A stretch of 36,301 bases of DNA from Thermoguttaceae bacterium (GCA_017436025.1 JAFSDX010000058.1:1-36301), one strand, 5' to 3'; counted from the first letter of the stretch, positions 8,873 to 17,233 are shown. The notes: a model not told the origin generated them from the sequence alone. Made by a program: numbers and translations.

Positions 8873-10024
8873 TTATTTTCTCCAATCCTTCCCGTCGCCG
8901 ATTTCGCTAAACTCGTCCGCGACGAACCAGCGCGCCTTGTAAAACCTTGCGCCGTCGAGCGTTCCGACCGGCGGTTCGGCGTCGCTTCCCCAAGTCGGCG
9001 ACGGCGTCCACCACTCTTCGACCGGAAGCAAAATCATCGGCAAGCTCCCGTTCGGCGTCAGCGAAACGCTTTTAACGCCGTGTCGATTCGGCGCGACCCG
9101 TTCGTAAACGTCGAAAAACTCGCGCTTTACCGGGTCGAAGACGGCGACGCCCGCTCCGGTCGAAACCAACGCGTCGAACCCCGGCGCCGCGTAAAGGTCG
9201 TGTCCGCCGCGAGCGAGGCCCGGCAGTTTCGCGCGCCAAATTTCCTTCAATTCCGGCTTTTCCTTTGTTCCGACGTACTCGAATTCGACGATTTCGGCGC
9301 TCCCCAACGCCCAAAGAACGCGGCGTTTCGCGTCCCAAACGAGGCCGTGTCCGCCCTTAAGCTCGTACTCCGCCGCGACCGGAGTCGGCCCCGTCGCGCT
9401 CGGAGCGTTCGGCCCGCTCGCCGCTTCCGGAAGAGCGAAGAGCTTGATTCGCGCGCCGGTACTCGAGATCGCGACGACGTTCCCGTCCGGCAAAACCGCC
9501 GCCGAGTGCGGATTTCCGCCGATCAGTCCGTAAAAAAGCGTCGCCTTGTCCGCGACCCGAACGAGCGCGACCCCGCCCCCGGACGCGGCGATCAAAACGC
9601 AACGGTCGCCGTAAGCCGGTTTGCATTCGCTAACGTTGTTGAACCAACCGCGATGTTCCGGCGCGACTTCCGGCGCCTCCGCCGCGCTCCAATACCAACG
9701 AATCGACGCCGGGTCGTTCCAGTCGGAGTCGGCCTTAAAAATAACGGCGCGCGGTTTCTTTTGCTCCGCGCCGAGAACGTCGAGTCCGGTTCGAGCCGGA
9801 ATCTCGAACGGTTTTCCGAATTTCGCGCGCAAAACGTCGACCAACTCGGCGGCGCTCTTGAGCGGTCGCGCGTTCGCCCCCGTTCCCGCGCTTCCTTCCC
9901 CGGCGAACGCCGACGCTCCGACGTTCCAACTTCCGACGCCCAAACTTCCGACGCCCAACGCTCCGGCGACGCAACCGACGCAAAACGCCCGACGACTCAA
10001 AATCAACGACTCATTCTTGTTCAT
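8873..10024 (-). CDS. Tat-exported beta-propeller-like protein, DUF6528 type
   Basis: This 383-residue protein has a twin-Arg signal (ILSRRAFCVGCVAGALGVG, then a cleavable AFAG). The mature part is a series of short beta strands with WYWSAAEAPE, EcKPAYGDRCVLIAASGGG, GGNPHSAAVLPDGNVVAISS and GHGLVWDAKRRVLWALG. This pattern I associate with the DUF6528 family of uncharacterised secreted propeller-like proteins; I cannot run a profile search, so that name is provisional. The start MNKNESL has a GAGGAAGG ribosome site and a TATAAT box about 65 bases upstream. The frame extends further to a TTG at 10234, but this lies upstream of the promoter and is rejected. It is the first gene of a pair with the hydrolase. 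Confidence 0.75.
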   Translation of the reverse strand: MNKNESLILSRRAFCVGCVAGALGVGSLGVGSWNVGASAFAGEGSAGTGANARPLKSAAELVDVLRAKFGKPFEIPARTGLDVLGAEQKKPRAVIFKADSDWNDPASIRWYWSAAEAPEVAPEHRGWFNNVSECKPAYGDRCVLIAASGGGVALVRVADKATLFYGLIGGNPHSAAVLPDGNVVAISSTGARIKLFALPEAASGPNAPSATGPTPVAAEYELKGGHGLVWDAKRRVLWALGSAEIVEFEYVGTKEKPELKEIWRAKLPGLARGGHDLYAAPGFDALVSTGAGVAVFDPVKREFFDVYERVAPNRHGVKSVSLTPNGSLPMILLPVEEWWTPSPTWGSDAEPPVGTLDGARFYKARWFVADEFSEIGDGKDWRK

Positions 10025-10088
10025 CTCAACCTTCCTCAACCTTCCCTCTTCTTGACGTTCGACGCGCTCAAATCGGCGCTCGCCGTTC

Positions 10089-10094
10089 ATTATA
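10089..10094 (-). promoter_or_regulatory. -10 box of the DUF6528-like/hydrolase pair
   Basis: A perfect TATAAT on the minus strand, with only a T-run in the -35 position about 17 bases upstream. It would give a leader of roughly 58 bases and sets the gene start downstream at 10024. Confidence 0.4.
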
Positions 10095-10199
10095 CCGAAT
10101 CGAACGCCGAAAAAAAAGCGACCGCCCGCGAAATCGCCGCAAAATTCCAAAGTTTTGCGTTTCGCCGCGTTAAAATCGACGCCAAAACGCGATTCCCCC

Positions 10200-10228
10200 T
10201 TGCGCCGACGCAACTTTTTTGGTATCGT
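10200..10228 (+). promoter_or_regulatory. candidate promoter for the MotB-like gene and kdsA
   Basis: TTGCGC (10200-10205), a 17-base spacer and TATCGT (10223-10228), about 75 bases before the ATG at 10305. The -10 box is imperfect. Confidence 0.35.
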
Positions 10229-10304
10229 CCGCAAGACGAAGCGCCGTCGCTTCGCCCCCTATTTTTCCCGTTGTCGCCCGTTTGCGCAAACCGCCCAAAT
10301 TCCG

Positions 10305-11372
10305 ATGAAAAAACGCCGCCGCCAATTTTACCGCCGCCGCCCGCGAACCGTCGAAGAAATCGGCGGCGACGGTCAGGACTCGTTCCTCGACGTTGTTTCG
10401 AACCTCGTCGGCGTCCTCATCATCCTCGTTATGATCGCCGGAACGCGCGCTCGCAACGTCGCCGCCGACGCCGCGCTCGAAAAAGCCTCCGAGTCGGTTC
10501 CTTCGCGGAACGCCGAAGCCGACGCCTACGTCGCCGCCGCAAAAACGCTTGCCGAGACGCGCCAAAACGTCGTTCGCCTCCAAAACGAAACGGAAGACCT
10601 CAACGCGCGAACGCTCGACGTCGAACGCCAAGCCGACGCCGCGGAAAGAGAATATCGCGCCGTTTTTCAAGCGCTCGCCGAAATCGACGCCGAAATCGAA
10701 CGCGAGTCGCGCCGACGCTCCGAAGCCGATAAAATCGCGTTCGACCTCAAAAGCGAAATTTTCGAAAAAGAAAAAAAACGCGACGACCTGCGCCAAGAAA
10801 AAGACGCGCTCGCCGCCGCTCGTCCGCAAGCGTCCGTTCTCGAAAACATTCCGACGCCGATCTCCCGCCCGGTCGACGGTCGCGAAGGCTTTTTTCGTCT
10901 CAAAAACGGTCGCATTTCGCACGTTCCGCTCAACGAGTTTCAAGAACGCCTCCGACTTTACTTTAAAAACTTTCGCGGCGATTTTGAAAATAAAACGCTC
11001 GAAGACAAATTTGGCCCGTCGGAAGGATATTCGTTTCACTTTTTCGTCGACTTAGAAAAACGACGCTCCGGCGACGAAATCGTTTATTCGGCGAATTTCC
11101 GTTACGGCGAATGCGTTCCGTCCGGCGACGAACTCGGCGAACCGGTCGACGAAGCGTTATCGAACCCGAATTCCGTTTTTCGCGAAAAACTTTTAAAATA
11201 CGTCCGCGACGACACGACGATCACCGTTTTCGTTTACCGCGATTCGTTCGAATATCTTCGCGACGTTAAAAAATTCGTTTTTTCCTCCGGTTATCAATTA
11301 GCGTTACGCCCGCTTCCGGACGACGCGCCGATCGCCGTTTCGCCGGAAGGAACCCAATCGGCGACGCATTAA
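10305..11372 (+). CDS. one-TM MotB/ExbD-like coiled-coil membrane protein
   Basis: This 355-residue protein has a very basic start (MKKRRRQFYRRRP), a GGDGQDSFLDVVSN motif and one transmembrane helix (LVGVLIILVMIAG, about residues 33-47). A long Ala/Glu/Arg coiled coil follows (about 60-175), then a mixed alpha/beta C-terminal domain with FFRLKNGRISHVPLNEF and a final strand-rich part. The layout (cytoplasmic basic tail, Asp-bearing TM entry, periplasmic coiled coil) is that of MotB/ExbD/TolR-type stator partners, and I know it from planctomycete genomes. Such proteins usually work with a MotA/ExbB/TolQ-type channel subunit; none lies in this window. The start is the first ATG after the Phe/Arg-rich lead. 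It is 81 bases before kdsA and probably co-transcribed. Confidence 0.7.
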   Translation: MKKRRRQFYRRRPRTVEEIGGDGQDSFLDVVSNLVGVLIILVMIAGTRARNVAADAALEKASESVPSRNAEADAYVAAAKTLAETRQNVVRLQNETEDLNARTLDVERQADAAEREYRAVFQALAEIDAEIERESRRRSEADKIAFDLKSEIFEKEKKRDDLRQEKDALAAARPQASVLENIPTPISRPVDGREGFFRLKNGRISHVPLNEFQERLRLYFKNFRGDFENKTLEDKFGPSEGYSFHFFVDLEKRRSGDEIVYSANFRYGECVPSGDELGEPVDEALSNPNSVFREKLLKYVRDDTTITVFVYRDSFEYLRDVKKFVFSSGYQLALRPLPDDAPIAVSPEGTQSATH

Positions 11373-11453
11373 CCGTTTCCCCGTTTCCCCATTTTAACGC
11401 GTCGACTCGTCGCTTCCGCCCTCGAACCGACGCACCTCCCGTTAAGGCTCACA

Positions 11454-12290
11454 ATGACGCTCAACAATCCGGTTAAAATCGGCCCTTATCGTTGCGGTCG
11501 CGGCGAACCTCTCCTCTTGATCGCCGGCCCTTGCGTTCTCGAACGCGAAACGTCGCCGCAAATCGCGACGCGCCTTCGCGAAATCGTCGACGCCCTCGCC
11601 GCCGACGGCGTTCCGCTCCAACTCGTTTTCAAAGGCTCGTTCGACAAAGCGAACCGCACGAGCGTCGGGTCGTTTCGCGGACTCGGGCTCGACGAAGGCC
11701 TCCGACTCCTCGCCGAAATTCGCGAAAAAACCGGTCTCCCGACGACGACCGATATTCACGAAACGACGCAGGCGGCGCCGGTCGCGGAAGTCGTCGACTT
11801 GTTGCAAATACCGGCGTTTCTTTCGCGCCAAACCGATCTTCTCGCCGCCGCCGCGAAAACGGGCAAGCCTGTTCACGTCAAAAAAGGTCAGTTTATGGCG
11901 CCGCGAGATATGCGCCGCGTCGTCGCGAAGCTCGAAGCGTTCGGCTGTTCGGACGTCCTGCTCGGCGAACGCGGAACGTTTTTCGGATACGGCGCGCTCG
12001 TCAACGACTTCCGTTCCCTCCCGATTATGCGGCAAACCGGCGCTCCGGTCGTTTTCGACGCGACGCACAGCGTTCAAGAACCGAGCGCGGCGGACGGCGT
12101 CTCCGGAGGCCAACGCGAATTCGTCGGCGCGCTCGCTCGAGCGGCGGCGGCGGTCGGCGTCGACGCGCTCTTTCTCGAAACGCATTTCGATCCGGACGCG
12201 TCCCCTTGCGACGGCCCGAATATGATTCCGCTCGACGAGACGCCCGCGCTCCTGCGAACGGTCGTTAAAATCCGCGAACTCGTCGGTTGA
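11454..12290 (+). CDS. kdsA: 3-deoxy-8-phosphooctulonate (Kdo-8-P) synthase
   Basis: The enzyme condenses phosphoenolpyruvate and arabinose 5-phosphate to Kdo-8-phosphate, the first committed step toward Kdo of lipopolysaccharide. The 278-residue protein shows AGPCVLE, the [11 protein letters not shown] segment, [59 protein letters not shown] and ETHFDPD, all diagnostic. Cys27 in AGPC stands where metal-independent enzymes such as that of E. coli have Asn. The later ligands (His of ATHSVQ, Glu of LETHF, Asp of CDGPN) have intervals of 37 and 11 residues, as I recall for the Aquifex metal enzyme (C11, H185, E222, D233). This points to the metal-dependent class. A TAAGG ribosome site precedes the ATG. 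Confidence 0.97.
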   Translation: MTLNNPVKIGPYRCGRGEPLLLIAGPCVLERETSPQIATRLREIVDALAADGVPLQLVFKGSFDKANRTSVGSFRGLGLDEGLRLLAEIREKTGLPTTTDIHETTQAAPVAEVVDLLQIPAFLSRQTDLLAAAAKTGKPVHVKKGQFMAPRDMRRVVAKLEAFGCSDVLLGERGTFFGYGALVNDFRSLPIMRQTGAPVVFDATHSVQEPSAADGVSGGQREFVGALARAAAAVGVDALFLETHFDPDASPCDGPNMIPLDETPALLRTVVKIRELVG

Positions 12291-12306
12291 TTTTCCGCGT
12301 CGCCTC

Positions 12307-12549
12307 GCTCGACTCGCGACGCGGCGAACGCCTTCCCGTTTTCGCTCGACTCGCGACGCGGCGAACGCCTTCCCGTTTTCGCTCGACTCGCGACGCGACG
12401 AACGCCTTCCCGTTTTCGCTCGACTCGCGACGCGACGAACGCCTTCCCGTTTTCGCTCGACTCGCGACGCGGCGAACGCCTTCCCGTTTTCGCTCGACTC
12501 GCGACGCGACGAACGCCTTCCCGTTTTCGCTCGATTTCCGGCGAACGCG
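12307..12549. repeat. 37-bp tandem repeat, six full copies plus a partial
   Basis: Six head-to-tail 37-bp units start at 12307, 12344, 12381, 12418, 12455 and 12492, followed by a diverged partial copy to about 12549. The copies differ almost only at one site (GCGGCG in units 1, 2 and 5; GCGACG in 3, 4 and 6). There are no spacers, so this is not CRISPR. 37 is not a multiple of 3, so the array shifts frame in each copy and is unlikely to be coding. It begins 16 bases after the kdsA stop. Confidence 0.95.
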
Positions 12550-12635
12550 TTTTCGTCCCGACGCTCCGTTTGTCTCCGCTCCGCTTCTCTTCTTAGCTGG
12601 CCGTTCGTTCGCCGCCCGCGCCGCTTTCCAAGAAA

Positions 12636-12669
12636 TAAAAAACGCAAGACGCGAAAAACGTCTTGCGTT
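12636..12669 (-). terminator. terminator of the cysteine-rich protein gene (possibly bidirectional)
   Basis: An 11-bp perfect stem (12641-12651 with 12659-12669) around a 7-base loop. On the minus strand it is followed by a T6 run. It lies about 90 bases past the stop at 12757. The plus side is also T-rich (TTTTACTAATT), so it could end kdsA transcripts too. Confidence 0.75.
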
Positions 12670-12756
12670 TTACTAATTCAGAAGCGAACGTCGGCGCGTT
12701 TAACGCTCGAACTCACAGAGTCCCGACGCTCGCCGTCGAATTTGATCTCGCGATCA

Positions 12757-13314
12757 TTAGCACGCCGGGGCGCACGGAGCCGGAGCGCACGGAGCGCACG
12801 GAGCCGGAGCGGCTTCGCAAGCCGGAGCGCAAACCGGTTTGCAGAAGCGAACCTTCAGGCAACGGAATTTCTTGACGAAGCAGGGCTTCTTGCAGACCGG
12901 AGCGCACGGAGCGCATTCGGCTTTCGCCGGGGCGCACGGAGCCGGAGCGGCTTCGCATTTGGCCGGAGCGCACGGAGCCGGAGCGGCTTCGCAAGCCGGA
13001 GCGCACGGAGCGCATTCGACGGCGCAAACCGGTTTGCAGCACGCGAGTTTCGCGGCGAGGTTGGCTTTCGCGGTTTTGACGGCGCAAACGGCGTTGGCGA
13101 CGGCGGATTTCAGCGCGACGCACGGACGAATGCACGGAACGGTGATCGTCGCGCAGGTCGCGTCGCAGGTCGGAGCGCACGGGGCGACGTCGCAAGCCGG
13201 AGCGCACGGAGCCGGAACCGGAGCGCACGGGGCCGGAGCGGCGGCTTCTTCTTGAGCGAAAACGTTCGCGGTAGCGAGAGCGAGGACGACAGAAAGAAGG
13301 ATACGAGTCTTCAT
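12757..13314 (-). CDS. secreted cysteine-rich PCAP-repeat protein
   Basis: This 185-residue protein has a clear signal peptide (MKTRILLSVVLALATANVFA, then QEEAAA) and a mature part built from Pro-Cys-Ala-Pro. I count 30 Cys and about ten PCAP units, often as APAPCAPAC or ECAPCAP. The two Cys/Pro/Ala arms flank a Lys/Ala-rich helix-like middle (about residues 67-90) and a basic stretch with spaced Cys (CKKPCFVKKFRCLKVRFCK, about 140-158). No family is recognised. With this many Cys outside the cytoplasm it may be a disulfide-crosslinked envelope or matrix protein, or bind metal (inference). An AGGAG site precedes the ATG, and both a good promoter and a terminator bracket the gene, so it is an independent unit. 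The opposite strand also has long frames here, but without signals. Confidence 0.85.
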   Translation of the reverse strand: MKTRILLSVVLALATANVFAQEEAAAPAPCAPVPAPCAPACDVAPCAPTCDATCATITVPCIRPCVALKSAVANAVCAVKTAKANLAAKLACCKPVCAVECAPCAPACEAAPAPCAPAKCEAAPAPCAPAKAECAPCAPVCKKPCFVKKFRCLKVRFCKPVCAPACEAAPAPCAPCAPAPCAPAC

Positions 13315-13379
13315 CTGTAAAAATCTCCTAAAATCGGGTTGTTTAGTTTTTTGGCTTTCGCCTTTTACATCACACGTTG

Positions 13380-13406
13380 TTATTATCGACCTTCGGTCTC
13401 TAATAA
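13380..13406. repeat. inverted repeat in the leader of the cysteine-rich gene
   Basis: Two 12-base arms (13380-13391 and 13395-13406) match at 10 of 12 positions around a 3-base centre. The site lies between the promoter at 13477-13505 and the start at 13314. It could be a leader hairpin or an operator; the sequence does not say which. Confidence 0.4.
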
Positions 13407-13476
13407 TTTAAGTATTTTCCGTATTTTTTTTATTTTACGCAAAGCGCTTATTTTAAAGTCGCGTCTCTACGATTTA

Positions 13477-13505
13477 AGTATATACCCGCTTGCGCAAAAC
13501 TTCAA
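13477..13505 (-). promoter_or_regulatory. sigma70 promoter of the cysteine-rich protein gene
   Basis: On the minus strand, TTGAAG (13505-13500), a 17-base spacer and TATACT (13482-13477). It predicts a leader of about 155 bases containing the inverted repeat at 13380-13406. Confidence 0.6.
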
Positions 13506-13990
13506 GCGGCGTTTTGACTAAATCGGAAAGTTATTTTATTTTCGACGCGACATAATCGTTCTCTTCGGAACAATTGGTCGCCGGGCCAAAATCTTAAACC
13601 TTACGACGGCGCGTTCGACGCTGTCTTCGCCGTTCACGCCGCCGCAAATTGCGACGCGTTCGTTTTCGCTCTCGCCGTTCTAACGTTTATTTCCAACCGC
13701 GTCTTTTTTCGACGTTGTTTAGCGCGAAAATCCAAACGTTTTCCTTCAAACGCCCAGACGGCGTAAAACTCCCGTCTTTACTGTTTTGACTATTTTAACG
13801 CAATTTTCTAATTTTTTCAAGACGTTTCGTTATTTTTTTTGTCAAAACTCATTTTTTTACGCGCCGCGCAAACGATTATCGCGATTCTAACGGTTTTAAC
13901 GGCCGTCGTTCTATTTCGTTTATTCGACGTTTGCCATTATCGGTCGCTTGTTCGTCGAAAATTGCGTTTTTTGGAAGTCGCGGTAAGAAG

Positions 13991-14012
13991 AACGGCGGTA
14001 AAAAACGCCGTT
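13991..14012 (-). terminator. weak terminator after the M16-like gene
   Basis: A 7-bp stem (13991-13997 with 14006-14012) around an 8-base A/T loop, about 40 bases past the stop at 14049. On the minus strand it is followed only by CTTCTT, so termination strength is doubtful. Confidence 0.35.
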
Positions 14013-14048
14013 TCCTTCCGACGCGCTCTTCCTTTATTTTTAACGGCG

Positions 14049-17000
14049 TTATTCTTGCGCCGCCGTCGTCGCGGCGTCCGTTTCGTTTTCGGAACTCGCG
14101 CCGGGAAACGGAAGAGGCGAAACGATCGCCCAAATCGCGCGGTCGCGTCCCCAATACTTGCGCGCGACGCGGGCGACGTCGTCGACGGTCGTTCGCAGGA
14201 TCGCCTCCTCGAATTCTCGTTCGCGCTCGGCCGGCGGCGTCTTCGGAGCGACGCGATAAAATTCGTCGAGAATCAACCGCGTCGTTCGCTCTTTTAAACC
14301 GACGTATCGTCCTTTTCTCCGCAAAATAATTTGTCTTTTTGCTCGCTCGCACACTTCTTTCGATATTGACGATTTTAACGCCTCGTTGATCGTTCCTAAA
14401 ACGCGGCGCGACGCTTCCGGGAGGTTTTCCGGCGCCGTCGTCCATCGAATCGTCATATAACTCGGCGCCGGGCCCGGCGATAACTCGACGCGAAATTCGC
14501 AGTCGCCGTCGAAATTTTGCTCGAACCGTTCGGCCAACCGCCCGTCGTCGCCGTCCGCGCCCTCCCAAATCGCTTGCAAGACGGTCAACGCGGCGCAGTC
14601 GGCGCGCTCGGAGGCGGCGGGAATCGGGGCGGCGAGGAGCGCGGCTCCGACGTTCGCTCCGCGCGCCAACTTGAAACGCCGAATCGGTTGCGTCGGTTCG
14701 TTCGGACGATCGAAGTTAATCGGGCGGAAATTCGGATTCGTCGGAATCGCTTCCAAACGGGCGAACGCCGCGTTCGTCGCCGTCGTTCCTTCGAGCGGGC
14801 CGTCGACGCCGACGATTAAATTTTGCGGCGAAAAAATTTGCTCTCTAAACGCGCGCAAATCGTCGAGCGTCGCCGCCGCGATCGCCGCCGCCGTCGCCGC
14901 CGAGTCGTTCGAAAACGCCGATTCTCTCGGAACCGCCCGCGCGAAAAGCTCGTCGAGCGTTTCGTCGACGCTCTCCGCTCGCCGCGCAAGAGCGGCCAAA
15001 CGCCGCGTTTTCGCTCGCTCAAATTCTTCTTCGTCCCAAAGCGGGTTCGTCGCCGCGTCGAGCAAAATTTCGAACGCCTCGTCGAAATCCTCCTTCAAGA
15101 CGGTCGCGCCGAACGAAATAACGTCGCGCCCGACCTCGACCTCGAACCGCGCTCCGATCGAATCGAAAAAACGCGCGACGTCGGAACGCGAAAACCGCTT
15201 CGACCCCTTGTCGAGCGTTTCCGCCAGCAACGCCGTCAGCCCGACCGTCTCCGGCGTCTCGACCAGCGCTCCCGCCAACGCGACGAAACGAACGTCGATC
15301 AGCCGCTCGTCCGCCGAATCGAGCGCGACGACGCGCAAACCGTTCGGAAACGCCCGCGTCGTCAAGAGGAGCGGAGCCGGTTCGAAACGCTCCGGAACGA
15401 CCAAACGCGGCGCCGTCCCCTTCGGCAAAACCGCGATGCGGCAAAAGACGTCCCCCAACCTCTCCCGAACGACGCGTCCGACCGCCTCCGCGTCGACTCG
15501 GCGAATCGCCTCCGCCCAACGCGCTTCAAAATCGGGGTCGCCGGTCGCCGCCAACGCCTCCGCTCGCGCTTCCAACGCCGCGACCGGGTCGCGTTCGCGC
15601 GCCGCTCGTTCCGTTTCAAGTCGTTTCTTCGCCGCCGTCGTCTCCGCTTCGGACGGCCCGTTTTCCCCCAATCGCCGCAACTCGGCCCGAATCGCCGCTT
15701 CGACGACCGGCCAATTCTCCGCCGCGACGCTCGCCCGAATCTCGAAAAAACCGCGAACGCCGAACGGAAGCCGCGAACGCGCCGCGACGTCGAGCGCCGG
15801 AATCTCGCCGTCGACGACTTTCCGCGTCAACCGTCCGTTCGCTCCGCCGGTCAAAATCGCCGCCAACGTCGCGAACGCCGCCGCGTCCGGGTCGCTCCGC
15901 TCGACCGTCGGCCAAGCGAGAACGAGCGTCGCCGTCGTTCCCGCCGCTTCGACGAACGCGTCGCGCCCTCCCGTTTGACGCGGTTCCGTCGGCGGTTCCG
16001 TTCCGAACGGCGCGCCCCGACGAACGCCGCGACAACGCGTCAAAACCGCCGCCAACGCCGTCTTCGGGTCGAACGGCCCGGCGATCGCGAGAATCGTTCG
16101 ATTCGGCGCGAACCGAGACGCGTAAAACGCTCGAACGTCGTCCGCCGTCGTCGTCTCCAAACGGTCGAGCCGTCCGTCGAGCGGTTCCCGCAACGGCGAC
16201 GCGACATAAACCGTTTCCGCCGTCAAATTCTCGACGAGCCGTTCGCGGTCGTCCGCCGCCGCCTCGATTCGCCGACGCGCCGCTCGAACGCTCCGCTCGA
16301 CTTGCTCTTCGTCGAACGTCGAACGCCAAAGCGCGTCCGTCGTCGCCGCCAGCGCCGTCTCGAACCGCTCCGCCGCGACGTCGACCGCCAAAACGGTTCC
16401 CTCGCGTCCGACCCGCGAACGCAGCCGAGCCCCGCAATCGTCCGCCGCGCCGCTCCGCAGAATCTCGTTCGCGCTCTCGACGACGAGCGAAGCGGTCGTC
16501 GCGGCGATTCCGCTTCCCGCCGCCTCGCGCTCGCCCAACGTTCCGGCGTCCCGCAAAACGACGCGAATTCCGACGCGACGTTCGGTCGTTTTTTTCAGCA
16601 AAACGCGCAAACCGTTCGAAAGCTCGTAAAAAACGACCGCCCCGGAGTAAGCGTTTTGTCGAACGACGCGCGGCTCTTCGCTCCGCCCCTCCGACGCGAA
16701 CGGCGTTTCCGGTCGCGAAGACGGCGCAAACGGCGCGGCGGCGGTCGGGACGGCGTCCGTTTCGAACGTCGAAGTTCGCGACGCGGCCCGGCGGCGCTCC
16801 TCTTCCTCCTCCGCGACGCGCTCGAACGCTCGACGCCCCAACGGAAGCGGTTCGGTCGTCCGTCCTAACGCGCCGTCCTCGACGTTCTCCGCCGAAACGA
16901 TCGTCTCGACGACGCCGAACGATTCCGACGCGTTTTCTCGCGTTTTGTCATTATTACTATAGAGAGCGTTTTTCGGGTCGCCGAGCGCCCCTTTTTCGTC

Positions 17001-17117
17001 CGCGACGACGCCGACGTTTTGCGCGACAAAAATCCCGAAAAAGAGTCCGAAAAAAAGTAAACTCGCCGCCGTTCGATTACCGATAAGCAGGGTAAGCAAG
17101 ACCGTCCGAAATTTCAT
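14049..17117 (-). CDS. M16 (pitrilysin/insulinase)-like protein without the zinc motif
   Basis: This 1022-residue protein starts with a Sec signal or anchor (LLTLLIGNRTAASLLFFGLFFG). Two M16-type units follow. The first begins at YELSNGLRVLLKK and has the usual later landmarks (DDVRAFYASRFAPNRTILAIAG). The second begins near TTRAFPNGLRVVAL (about residue 585) and includes FFDSIGARFEVEVGRD and FREQIFSPQNLIVGVDG. The zinc-binding HxxEH expected after the first strands is replaced by GSGIAATTASLVVES (about residue 196). The second unit has GLTALLAETLDKGSKRFS, also without His. Both halves therefore look catalytically empty. It may partner an active M16 subunit or act as a binding scaffold outside the cytoplasm. 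The ATG at 17117 is chosen because a promoter at 17205-17233 overlaps the alternative TTG start at 17216. Confidence 0.8.
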   Translation of the reverse strand: MKFRTVLLTLLIGNRTAASLLFFGLFFGIFVAQNVGVVADEKGALGDPKNALYSNNDKTRENASESFGVVETIVSAENVEDGALGRTTEPLPLGRRAFERVAEEEEERRRAASRTSTFETDAVPTAAAPFAPSSRPETPFASEGRSEEPRVVRQNAYSGAVVFYELSNGLRVLLKKTTERRVGIRVVLRDAGTLGEREAAGSGIAATTASLVVESANEILRSGAADDCGARLRSRVGREGTVLAVDVAAERFETALAATTDALWRSTFDEEQVERSVRAARRRIEAAADDRERLVENLTAETVYVASPLREPLDGRLDRLETTTADDVRAFYASRFAPNRTILAIAGPFDPKTALAAVLTRCRGVRRGAPFGTEPPTEPRQTGGRDAFVEAAGTTATLVLAWPTVERSDPDAAAFATLAAILTGGANGRLTRKVVDGEIPALDVAARSRLPFGVRGFFEIRASVAAENWPVVEAAIRAELRRLGENGPSEAETTAAKKRLETERAARERDPVAALEARAEALAATGDPDFEARWAEAIRRVDAEAVGRVVRERLGDVFCRIAVLPKGTAPRLVVPERFEPAPLLLTTRAFPNGLRVVALDSADERLIDVRFVALAGALVETPETVGLTALLAETLDKGSKRFSRSDVARFFDSIGARFEVEVGRDVISFGATVLKEDFDEAFEILLDAATNPLWDEEEFERAKTRRLAALARRAESVDETLDELFARAVPRESAFSNDSAATAAAIAAATLDDLRAFREQIFSPQNLIVGVDGPLEGTTATNAAFARLEAIPTNPNFRPINFDRPNEPTQPIRRFKLARGANVGAALLAAPIPAASERADCAALTVLQAIWEGADGDDGRLAERFEQNFDGDCEFRVELSPGPAPSYMTIRWTTAPENLPEASRRVLGTINEALKSSISKEVCERAKRQIILRRKGRYVGLKERTTRLILDEFYRVAPKTPPAEREREFEEAILRTTVDDVARVARKYWGRDRAIWAIVSPLPFPGASSENETDAATTAAQE

Positions 17118-17204
17118 CGTCGTTTTTTCCGCGTTGTGAAGAGCGTCGAGCGCCGCCGTCGGGCCCGCCCCGACTTCGCGCGCCGTCGAAATCGATTTAT
17201 CGTT

Positions 17205-17233
17205 ATTATTCCACAACGAGCGGAGAAAACCAA
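17205..17233 (-). promoter_or_regulatory. promoter of the M16-like gene
   Basis: On the minus strand, TTGGTT (17233-17228), a 17-base spacer and AATAAT (17210-17205), giving a leader of about 80 bases before the ATG at 17117. It also argues against translation from the TTG at 17216. Confidence 0.45.

Larger units (their letters stand above)
13407..14048. other. AT-rich gene-free stretch
   Basis: Apart from the promoter at 13477-13505 and a possible terminator at 13991-14012, I see no gene in these roughly 640 bases. Composition falls well below the neighbouring coding GC, especially at 13410-13550 and 13790-13870, with T-runs. A weak 6-bp hairpin followed by TTTACTG sits at 13756-13777. The short open frames lack ribosome sites or domains. 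Confidence 0.5.

Noticed and set aside
8747..10732. 661-residue rightward frame over the DUF6528-like gene
   Set aside because: Arg/Pro/Ser low-complexity shadow. It spans the divergent promoter region and two genes with clear signals in other frames.
12307..12549. Possible CRISPR array (37-bp repeats)
   Set aside because: The units are contiguous with no spacers, and no cas genes are in the window.
12742..13320. Rightward frames opposite the cysteine-rich gene (Gly/Ala/His or Ser/Arg repeats)
   Set aside because: They mirror the repeats in the DNA but have no ribosome site, and the minus frame has signal peptide, ribosome site, promoter and terminator.
14823..16868. 681-residue rightward frame opposite the M16-like gene
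   Set aside because: Arg-rich antisense shadow without start signals; the minus-strand frame shows two M16 units.
17118..17216. Longer M16-like protein from the TTG at 17216
   Set aside because: A promoter at 17205-17233 overlaps that start, and the ATG at 17117 begins a proper export signal.
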